In this document: in pieces, positions 7,522 to 14,011 of the stretch
Numbering within the stretch: the first letter of the stretch is position 1
How the letters are laid out: every line of letters begins with the position of its first letter
NCBI RefSeq assembly: GCF_000069225.1
Contig: NC_010407.1
Location: forward strand, 2,046,001-2,110,000
Length of the DNA stretch: 64,000 nt
Direction of reading: 5' to 3'
Source: Clavibacter sepedonicus
GTDB taxonomy: Bacteria > Actinomycetota > Actinomycetes > Actinomycetales > Microbacteriaceae
Program-made: the position numbers and the translations under genes
The notes under the pieces: model-generated
What the model was told of the DNA's origin: nothing
The model's database searches: none
The model's input: only the letters and a program-made list of their open reading frames with translations

Positions 7522-8805
7522 TCAGCTCGCGGCGGGGGCCGCCACGCGCTCGTCCCGCGGCATCCGCAGCAGCGCGTAGGCGGAGGCGGCGAGCAGGAGC
7601 ACGGCGCCCGTGGCGAAGGCGACCGGGTACGAGAACGCGTCCGCGAGGAAGCCCGCGACCAGCGGGCCGACGATGGCGCCGAGGTCCGACACCATCGAGA
7701 ACACCGCGACGGGTCGTCCGCTGCGGGCTCCCGCCGCGTCGCCGACCGCAGCGGCCGGGGCCGTGCCCATGAACGACGCGGCCGCGCCGTAGACGCAGAG
7801 CAGCACGGTGAGCACGACCATGTCGGGCGCGAACGGGATCGCGATCATCAGCAGCCCGGCGACCCCGTACGCGCCGACGATCGCGGGCCGGCGACCGCGC
7901 GTGTCCACGAAGCGCGCGGCGGGCGCGAGCGCGAGCGCCTGCACCACGGCGGCGCACGCGAACGCGATGCCGGTGGCCGACGGATCCGCGCCGATCACGG
8001 CGACGACGAGCAGCGGGATCAGCGCGCTGCGGACGCCCATCGACGCCCACCCGTTGCCGAGGTTCGCGAGCAGCGCCGCGCGGTAGCGCGGGTCGCGCAG
8101 CACGCGGCCGAACGGGATCACGACCTCGTCGGCGCCGGTGGCCTGCACCTCGCGCGTGCGCGGCCGGAGGAGCAGCAGGCCGATGACGCTGGCCACCGCG
8201 AGCGTGGCCGCGTAGAAGAAGAAGGGAGCGGTGAGCGAGATCTGCGCGAGCACGGCGCCGAGCGCGGGGCCGGCCATACCGCCGATGAGGAAGCCGCCCT
8301 GGTAGAAGCCGATCGCGCGGGCGCGTCGCGTGGGCTCCGTGGAGCCGAGCAGCAGCGTCATCGCCGCCACCGAGAACATCGCCGACCCGATGCCGCCGGC
8401 GCCGCGGAGGAGGAGGAGCTGCACGTAGTCCTGCGCGAGGCCCGCGAGGCCCGAGGAGACGGCGACGATCCCGATGCCCACCGCGAGCACCGTGCGCTCC
8501 CCGCTCCAGTCGATGAGGCGGGCGACGAACGGGCTCATCACGAAGCGCATCAGCGCGAACGCGGAGATGACCGCGCCGACCTCGAAGCTGCCGACCCCGA
8601 AGCTCTCGGCGTAGACGGGCAGCACGGGCACGACCACGCCGAAGCCGACCATCACGAAGAACGCGATGATGCCGAGGACGAGCACGTCGCGCGGGAGCTT
8701 CGCGCGCGGGGCGCGGGGTGCGCGCACGGGGCCGCGGGCGTCGGGCATGGCGCCGTCGCCGGGCTCGGGGGTGAGTGCGGATCCCGCACGTCGGAAGGAC
8801 CGCAT
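7522..8805 (-). CDS. MFS transporter (multidrug/metabolite exporter type)
   Basis: A 427-residue membrane protein with about 12 hydrophobic segments in the major facilitator arrangement; the loop after TM2 (FVARLIDWSGERT) resembles the family motif A region, and a GFYQGGFLIGGMAGPALGA segment in TM5 resembles the antiporter motif C. Proton-coupled drug or metabolite efflux is the usual role of such proteins; the substrate cannot be told. ATG 8805 and ATG 8748 are both possible starts; the TM domain begins after either (LPRDVLVLGIIAFFVMVG), and neither has a strong ribosome site. A low-GC patch with a foreign-looking gene begins just upstream. Confidence 0.82.
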   Translation of the reverse strand: MRSFRRAGSALTPEPGDGAMPDARGPVRAPRAPRAKLPRDVLVLGIIAFFVMVGFGVVVPVLPVYAESFGVGSFEVGAVISAFALMRFVMSPFVARLIDWSGERTVLAVGIGIVAVSSGLAGLAQDYVQLLLLRGAGGIGSAMFSVAAMTLLLGSTEPTRRARAIGFYQGGFLIGGMAGPALGAVLAQISLTAPFFFYAATLAVASVIGLLLLRPRTREVQATGADEVVIPFGRVLRDPRYRAALLANLGNGWASMGVRSALIPLLVVAVIGADPSATGIAFACAAVVQALALAPAARFVDTRGRRPAIVGAYGVAGLLMIAIPFAPDMVVLTVLLCVYGAAASFMGTAPAAAVGDAAGARSGRPVAVFSMVSDLGAIVGPLVAGFLADAFSYPVAFATGAVLLLAASAYALLRMPRDERVAAPAAS

Positions 8806-8953
8806 GGGGAAAGCGTACGTCCGCCCCGTCACCCTCCCAAACGACCTCAAGCGCCCCATCCAAGCCCACACGCGCAATTTAACTTCACGTATCCTTTGGA
8901 GAGATCTTCCCAGACCACCCCGAATGGGCTCTATAACCCGACAGCCTGCTTGC

Positions 8954-9792
8954 CTATTCTTCACTCTCCGCGTGAGTTATAACATAGCCCCAGCTTTCAC
9001 CCACTTCGGTAGCGAGCTCCCTTGCCATCTTGTGGATGCTGAGCAGCACAGGATGGGTTATCTGCAAGCCTGCATGCTTAAAACCCACTGAGACTTGAGG
9101 TGCCTTTGAATATGTGAAACGCGGATCCCCCGTAACATTCTTTAGCGTAGCCTCCCAAAACCTGTTCGGATCGTCTACATAAAAGCGAAGCGCTCCATCT
9201 ATCTCCGCGTTTTGCACTCCGCTGACTGTCGCCGTTACACGCAATTGGCCGGCTCTTTCGAGAGTCGTCTGAAGAACAGGAGTGAGGTACTCGATTTCCC
9301 CGCCCTCGTCCTCGAGGTACCACTCGTAGGCCATTGCGCTCGGCAAGAGCATCTCATGCTTATCGGCGTTAGAGAATACAGACAACTTGTTGAACGGGTG
9401 CTGATCCGCCTGCCCTCCCATGCGAACGGCTGGTACTTTGTGATGATCGCGCGATCTCCCGCGGACACGCCCGCCACGTTGGTACCAAAAGTCTTGCGTG
9501 CCACCGAATTGTTTTTGCTTTGCAGTGGGAATTGATGACTACGTGTGACGACTTTGCCTTCGCGTTCCAACATCACTACAAGCAGATTATCGAGGGCCGC
9601 CCTAATATTGCGCAACGCGTCACCGAGCACAAGGCCCATCTCCCGGGGAGGAACATCGCCACCAATAGCGGCGCCAAGTATCTTGGTTTCGGGATCGTAG
9701 ACATCGAGCATTTCGAGGGTTGCCTCTTTGCGAAAAGCAACTTCTTGTCTCCGAAACTCGTTTATGGCCTTCGTGGCATGGCTAATTCGCAA
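8954..9792 (-). pseudogene. Hypothetical protein, split by a 1-base frameshift
   Basis: Two overlapping minus-strand frames (9235-9792 and 8954-9421) read as one protein of about 279 residues if one G is added in the GGGAGGG run near 9418: KYQPFAWEG then joins GQADQHPFNKLSVFSNADKH. The first half has LGDALRNIRAALDNL, which recalls a widespread uncharacterised family with an LGDxLHNLRSALDHL-like segment; the second half ends HAESEE. I do not know the function. The low GC differs sharply from the MFS and dehydrogenase genes on either side, suggesting acquisition by transfer. The break may be true decay or a homopolymer sequencing error. Confidence 0.65.
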
Positions 9793-9937
9793 AAATATTG
9801 GGGTGAGCGAGTACCCCGTAGGCGAAGGCTACAAAGCCTCGCCGCAGTAGCACCCTGACCCCTGCCCCCACAAGAGGGGACGCGTGATCTTCTTCAAGAC
9901 GACTATTACGCGCTTCGCACCGCTGGATACCAGCTCC

Positions 9938-10747
9938 TTAGCGGCCTCGCCCCATGTCGGACCCCAGCTCGACCTCCGTGAAGATCGACCCCAGCAGCAC
10001 GCCCGCGGGCGGCGACGTGTCCTCCCCGAGCTCCGGGAAGCGGTGGGCGAAGACCTCGGCGTCGTCCTCGGGGAGGTAGCCGATCGCCTCGCCCGCCGCG
10101 AGCGACACCCAGCGGCGCGTGTTCCGCGAGACGCCCCAGACGATGCGGTGGCCGGGCTCGTCCCACCGCAGCACGGCCTCGACGAGACGTGCCGCATCGC
10201 CTGGCGACAGCCAGGTCGAGACGCTGCGGGCCTGCGACGGCTCGGGCTCGGCCGTCATGATCCGCACACTCACCACGACGTGCCCGTGCCGGTCGGCGTA
10301 CATGCTGCCGAGACCCTCGAGCAGCACCTTGCTCAGGCCGTAGAACGTGTCGGGCCGGGGTGCGGGCACGTCGTCGCGCGCGGCCTCGGTGGCGGGCAGG
10401 AAGCCGACGGCGTGGATGGAGCTGGCCGCGAGGATCCGCGGCACCCCCGCCCGCACGACCGCCTCGTGCACGGCGTGCGCGCCGTCGTTGTTCACCCGCT
10501 GGATCGCCTCCCACGGCCGCTCGGCCGCGTGCGCCGCGAGGTGCACCACGAGGTCGGATCCGCGGAACGCCTCGGTGCACGCGTCCACGTCGGTGGTGTC
10601 GACGATGGCCGAGGTCTCCCCCGGCGCGAGCGGCGTCGGCGGCGCGACCACGTCGAGCAGCCGCAGCTCGTGCCCGGCGGCGAGCAGGAGGTGGCGGATG
10701 CTCGTGGCGATCCGGCCGGATCCTCCCGTGATCGTGATCGTGCCCAT
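9938..10747 (-). CDS. NAD-dependent epimerase/dehydratase family protein, uronate-dehydrogenase-like
   Basis: A 269-residue extended short-chain dehydrogenase. It begins with the nucleotide loop TITGGSGRIATSI and has ASSIHAVGF followed by YGLSK (Tyr and Lys of the YxxxK pair), an arrangement like that of uronate dehydrogenases that oxidise galacturonate or glucuronate. A plant-associated bacterium could use this on pectin sugars, which is inference. The last residues (ELGSDMGRGR) run into the low-GC patch, so the natural C-terminus may have been lost at the junction. Upstream on the same strand is a remnant of a sugar ABC permease, which suggests a decayed sugar-acid uptake and oxidation locus. 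Confidence 0.72.
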   Translation of the reverse strand: MGTITITGGSGRIATSIRHLLLAAGHELRLLDVVAPPTPLAPGETSAIVDTTDVDACTEAFRGSDLVVHLAAHAAERPWEAIQRVNNDGAHAVHEAVVRAGVPRILAASSIHAVGFLPATEAARDDVPAPRPDTFYGLSKVLLEGLGSMYADRHGHVVVSVRIMTAEPEPSQARSVSTWLSPGDAARLVEAVLRWDEPGHRIVWGVSRNTRRWVSLAAGEAIGYLPEDDAEVFAHRFPELGEDTSPPAGVLLGSIFTEVELGSDMGRGR

Positions 10748-10789
10748 GCGGATCCCCTCGTCGTCGAAGCGCCGCGCGGCGCGGCCGTC

Positions 10790-11070
10790 CTCCCATTTTG
10801 GCGTGGGGCAGGCCCGACGAGGAGGGCAGCGGCACCATGATCAGCGCCACGGTGCGTGCGAACACCAGCTCGTCGAGCCGCGTCGCCCGCCGGGCGAGCG
10901 GGTAGGCCGCAAGCGCCCCGAGCACGCACGTGTCAGCGGTGGCCGCGCCGGTGACGATCGAGCTCCTGCCCATCGCGCGCAGGATCCCGCCGTCGAAGGC
11001 CGCCGCGGTCAAGCAGTCCGCCGTGAGGCGGGCGGACGGGAGCCCGCGCGTCTGGACGAGGTCCCCCCTC
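10790..11070 (-). pseudogene. Remnant of a sugar ABC transporter permease (MalG type)
   Basis: The minus strand reads DLVQTRGLPSARLTADCLTA, then FDGGILRAMGRSSIVTGAA, LGALAAYPLARRATRLDELV and FARTVALIMVP. This is the N-terminal periplasmic loop and TM2-TM3 region of binding-protein-dependent sugar permeases. There is no credible start upstream, and the similarity ends after about 90 residues at the dehydrogenase promoter, so both ends are missing (the EAA loop is absent). Boundaries are approximate. It lies directly before the uronate-dehydrogenase-like gene, and the two were probably once part of one sugar-use operon. Confidence 0.6.
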
Positions 11071-11149
11071 CAGCGGACGCGCGAGGGCCCTCGCCCTCCG
11101 TAGCGTCGTGAGCACCCCGCGCTGGGCGGGGCGGCATGGGGGTGCCTCG

Positions 11150-11776
11150 ATGGAGCGGTCAGACGCGGTCACGGTCGTCGTCGCGGCGGACGATCCGGCC
11201 CGGGCTCGCCTCTTGCGGGACGCGCTGGCGCTCGCGGACGACATCGCCGTCGTGGGCTACGCGCTCGGTCCCGACGGGTTGGACGACCTGCTCCGACTGG
11301 CCGCGCCCGAGGTCGTGCTCATGGACCGTGCGCTCTTCTCGGCACTTCGGGCGTCGGGCGTCGACGGAGTCGCCCCGTCGGATCCCTCGCCCCGCCCCGC
11401 CTGCGTGGTGGTGTGCGACTCCTTCACGCGCGAGGACGGCATCGACCTCGTGCGCGACGGCGCGCACGGGGCCCTCGATGCGCGGGCCCCCGTCGCAGCC
11501 CTGGCCGGGGCCGTCCATGTCGCCGCTGCAGGCGGATCCGCCGTCGCCACGAGCGGGATCTCCACCGTCGCCTGCGAGACCATCGGCATCACCCCACGCG
11601 AGGGTGATGTGCTCCAGGGAGTCTTGCTGGGTTGGTCGAACGCCGAGATCGCCGAAGAGATCGCGCTCAGCTCGGAGACCGTCAAGTCCCACGTCGCCTC
11701 ACTGATGCGCAAGCTGGCGTGTCGCAATCGCGTGGCGCTGGCCGTGAGGGCGTACCAGATGGGCGCGAGGCCGTGA
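11150..11776 (+). CDS. LuxR-family (NarL/FixJ-type) response regulator with atypical receiver
   Basis: 208 residues. The N-terminal half looks like a receiver domain: DD at 14-15 and a potential phospho-acceptor Asp59 in EVVLMDRA, but the conserved Lys of the fourth strand seems replaced (GALDARAPV), so phosphorylation may be absent or weak. Residues about 148-205 form the LuxR helix-turn-helix (TPREGDVLQGVLLGWSNAEI, then SSETVKSHVASLMRKL). The ATG at 11150 has GGGGG upstream; a GTG at 11108 would add 14 residues. No sensor kinase is adjacent. A GC palindrome with a -10 box lies between it and the secreted peptide gene downstream, which is its likely target. Confidence 0.85.
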   Translation: MERSDAVTVVVAADDPARARLLRDALALADDIAVVGYALGPDGLDDLLRLAAPEVVLMDRALFSALRASGVDGVAPSDPSPRPACVVVCDSFTREDGIDLVRDGAHGALDARAPVAALAGAVHVAAAGGSAVATSGISTVACETIGITPREGDVLQGVLLGWSNAEIAEEIALSSETVKSHVASLMRKLACRNRVALAVRAYQMGARP

Positions 11777-11798
11777 CCCCCCGAACGGTCCGAGTATT

Positions 11799-11841
11799 CC
11801 CCCGCCTGGGGGATCCCTCCGCCGAGCCGCGTCCCTAGATT
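11799..11841 (+). promoter_or_regulatory. CCCCC-N4-GGGGG inverted repeat plus TAGATT -10 box
   Basis: A perfect 5+5 inverted repeat with a 4-base spacer (11799-11812) stands 23 bases upstream of TAGATT (11836-11841), the position where a -35 would lie. That is the expected arrangement for an activator site. The downstream gene is the secreted peptide at 11905, giving a leader of roughly 55 bases. Binding by the upstream LuxR protein is inferred. Confidence 0.5.
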
Positions 11842-11904
11842 CGTCCATGACGTCGAACCCCGACCGGTTCCGGAGCTGGTCACCGACACATGGAAGCGGA
11901 TGAC

Positions 11905-12396
11905 ATGAACACGAATCGCAGGACCCGCACCACCCGCCTGACCGCCGCAGCAGTCGCTGGCGCCCTGGTCTTCACCGGCCTCGGAGCCAGTGCCGCGACC
12001 GCGGCCCCCACGTCGGGGACCTCCACCGGATCGACCGTCACGCCCGGCACACCCGTGCTCCTCACGCAGGCGCAGTGGGCGGACGTGGCTGCGCGGGCCA
12101 GCGCCCAGGGCGACACCGCGGCCGCCGCGGCAGCGCAGCGCATGGCCGTCCCCGACAAGGGCCAGGTCTCCACGCAGGCGTGGGGCATGATCGCCAAGAA
12201 TGCCATCAAGGCCGCCCTGCGGTACGGGAAGCCGTACCTGCCCGCCAAGATCCGGCCGTACGCCGACAAGCTCTACGACCTCATCGACGAGGTCGAGGGC
12301 ATGGCCGAGGTCGGCATCTTCACGGCCCTCACCAGCGCGGGGCTGCCGCCGGACGTGGCGCGCTACGCCGCCCAGTGGATCGTCACGTTCCTCTGA
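11905..12396 (+). CDS. Small secreted protein, candidate antimicrobial peptide precursor
   Basis: 163 residues with a clear Sec signal: NRRTRTTR, a hydrophobic stretch (LTAAAVAGALVFTGLGA), then an Ala-rich cleavage region near residues 31-35. A Thr/Ser-rich linker follows, then a C-terminal block of about 70 residues that is basic and amphipathic first (AKNAIKAALRYGKPYLPAKI) and hydrophobic at the end (DVARYAAQWIVTFL). I do not recognise a named family. ATG 11905 is chosen over 11890 because GGAAG lies 8 bases upstream. It lies between a LuxR regulator and a small membrane protein, the arrangement of many bacteriocin-immunity pairs, so a bacteriocin-like role is a reasonable but unproven guess. 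Confidence 0.7.
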   Translation: MNTNRRTRTTRLTAAAVAGALVFTGLGASAATAAPTSGTSTGSTVTPGTPVLLTQAQWADVAARASAQGDTAAAAAAQRMAVPDKGQVSTQAWGMIAKNAIKAALRYGKPYLPAKIRPYADKLYDLIDEVEGMAEVGIFTALTSAGLPPDVARYAAQWIVTFL

Positions 12397-12444
12397 TGGG
12401 CTGACGGCAGGGCGCACGACGACGGACGGAACCGAGGAGGACAC

Positions 12445-12909
12445 ATGAGCACCGCACCCAGGCCCGGCATCACCGGAGGGGCGATCATGCTCCTGCTCCT
12501 CCTCGGCGCCGTCGTCGTCGCGTCCCTGCCGATGGTCGCCGGCCTCTTCGCCGGGGCGCTGCTGCCGCAAGCCGGCGGGCTCCGAGACGAGGTCGGCACC
12601 GCCCACCTCCTCCATCTGCTGTGGATCTACCCGCTGCTGTTCCTCGCCGGCACCGTCGTCGACGCGGTCGGGAAGCACGTGCGCGGCTCACGGCCGGCGG
12701 GCGTCATCGGCAGCGGAGTCGAGCTGGTGGTGCTCTGGGCGATCCTCAGCCTCATGCTCGGCGTCTACTTCGCTCGCGCGGAAGGCGCGGTCCTCGCCGC
12801 CGGTATCGCGATGCTCGTCTACTGGCCCTTCGTCAAGGGCATGGAGCGCAAGACAGCACGCCGCGATGCCGAGCAGGACAGCCCTCCGGACGGCGTCGCC
12901 ACCGGATGA
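12445..12909 (+). CDS. Small four-TM membrane protein, possible immunity protein
   Basis: 154 residues with four predicted membrane spans (about 12-40, 54-75, 86-109 and 113-131) and a charged, hydrophilic C-terminus (KGMERKTARR onward). A good ribosome site (GAGGAG, 5-6 bases before the ATG) and a gap of 48 bases from the secreted protein suggest one transcript. No family is recognised. Size and context would fit a membrane immunity partner for the upstream secreted peptide; a general small membrane protein is equally compatible with the sequence. The IS element begins 33 bases after its stop codon. Confidence 0.68.
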   Translation: MSTAPRPGITGGAIMLLLLLGAVVVASLPMVAGLFAGALLPQAGGLRDEVGTAHLLHLLWIYPLLFLAGTVVDAVGKHVRGSRPAGVIGSGVELVVLWAILSLMLGVYFARAEGAVLAAGIAMLVYWPFVKGMERKTARRDAEQDSPPDGVATG

Positions 12910-12942
12910 GCCGCGTCCGGTGGACTCCGCCGCGCCCCTAGC

Positions 12943-12970
12943 TGTACTGGGTCATGACGTTGGTGACACT
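12943..12970. repeat. Left terminal inverted repeat of IS copy 2
   Basis: TGTACTGGGTCATGACG continuing to CACT pairs with the complement of the right end (13983-14010) with about three mismatches. Confidence 0.85.
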
Positions 12971-13914
12971 CGGGCCGCGGGCGTGAGCCCGTGGCTTGAG
13001 TGGATTCGTTCAGTGTTGTAGTGCTCGATGAAGGGGTCAAGCGCGTCGGCCCGGTGTTGGTTGCTGGTGAAGGGTTGCCGGTAGGCCCACTCGGTCGCGA
13101 GGGTCCGGTTGAAGCGCTCGACCTTGCCGTTCTGCCAGGGGCAGTGCGGGCGGATGAACTTCTGCCGCGCGCCCAGGTCCTGGACGGCGTTCTTGAACGC
13201 GGTCGAGTGCCGGTAGGCGAACGCGTTGTCCGTGATGACCCGCTCGATCCGGGTGATCCCATGCCCGGCGAAGTACGCCGCTGCGCGGGTCAGGAACCCG
13301 GCCGCGGTCGCGCCTTTCTCATCGGGATGGATCTCCGCGTAGGCGAGACGGGTGTGGTCATCGACCGCGGCATGGACGTAATCGAACCCGATCCCGCGGC
13401 CGCGGACCTGCTCGCTGCGCCCGTGGACCCGCCAGCCGCCTCCGTCCGGGATCCTCCCGAGCTTCTTCACGTCCACGTGGATCAGATCACCCGGATGCTC
13501 GTGCTCATACCGGTGCGCCGTTGACCGGGATGCCCGGATCACGGCCCCGGTGACGGGGTCCAACCATGCCAACGGCGGCGCCCCGTGCCGGCGCAGGATG
13601 CGGGAGATCGTACGGGATGGAACACCTGTCACCGGCGCCAGCCGCGCAGGACCCGCCCGCAACTGGGCCCGCGCTTCCAGCACGGCCCGTTCCCGCTCCG
13701 GGCTCGTTCGCCTCGGTACTGACCGGGGCCGCGATGACCGATCCGTCAGCCCTCGCAGCCCCTCGGCACGGAACCGGTTCACCCATCGATGCGCGCACTG
13801 CCACGACACCCCCAGCTCCCGCGCGACGTGCGCGACCGGCCGACGATCCTCCACCACCCGCCGCACGAGGAGAACCCTCCCGTGAACCGTCAGACGAGCA
13901 TTACCGTGGGACAT
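12952..13914 (-). CDS. IS481-family transposase (DDE)
   Basis: 320 residues, full length. The N-terminal helix-turn-helix (about residues 25-50, HVARELGVSWQCAHRW) binds the element ends. The integrase core has the DDE triad at Asp148 (LIHVDVKKLG), Asp229 (VITDNAFAYR) and Glu266 (WQNGKVERFNR). The C-terminal YNTERIHSSHGLTPAARV is typical of IS481 members. No frameshift is seen, so the enzyme should be active, and the near identity of copy 1 supports recent movement. The start is ATG 13914. Confidence 0.93.
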   Translation of the reverse strand: MSHGNARLTVHGRVLLVRRVVEDRRPVAHVARELGVSWQCAHRWVNRFRAEGLRGLTDRSSRPRSVPRRTSPERERAVLEARAQLRAGPARLAPVTGVPSRTISRILRRHGAPPLAWLDPVTGAVIRASRSTAHRYEHEHPGDLIHVDVKKLGRIPDGGGWRVHGRSEQVRGRGIGFDYVHAAVDDHTRLAYAEIHPDEKGATAAGFLTRAAAYFAGHGITRIERVITDNAFAYRHSTAFKNAVQDLGARQKFIRPHCPWQNGKVERFNRTLATEWAYRQPFTSNQHRADALDPFIEHYNTERIHSSHGLTPAARVSPTS

Positions 13915-13982
13915 CGAGGCCTCCTGGCGATGGTTGAACTGAACAGCTCCATCAAGCCAGGAGGCCTCTTCACACGCCCCGA

Positions 13983-14010
13983 AGTGTCACCAACGTCACG
14001 GCCGAGTACA
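13983..14010. repeat. Right terminal inverted repeat of IS copy 2
   Basis: Complementary to 12943-12970. The same end occurs at 333-360 in copy 1 with a single base change (349 against 13999). Confidence 0.85.
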
Positions 14011-14011
14011 G

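Larger units (their letters stand above)
12943..14010 (-). mobile_element. Complete IS481-family element (copy 2)
   Basis: 1068 bases with about 28-bp imperfect terminal inverted repeats beginning TGTACT and a single transposase filling the element; the transposase stop codon lies inside the left repeat. The flanks read CTAGC on the left and GCTAG on the right, so the target was a CTAG-type site; a simple duplication is either GC or CTAG, depending on where the element is taken to end. The type resembles IS1121 of Clavibacter; the exact name needs an ISfinder comparison. Confidence 0.9.

Noticed and set aside
4553..7579. Plus-strand open frame of over 1000 codons opposite ppc
   Set aside because: It is the Arg/Ala/Gly-rich antisense shadow of ppc, caused by high third-position GC; ppc on the minus strand has every family motif.
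361..12942. Composite transposon bounded by the two IS copies
   Set aside because: The interval contains core genes such as ppc and several segments of differing composition, and no outer target duplication can be seen, so independent insertions are more likely.
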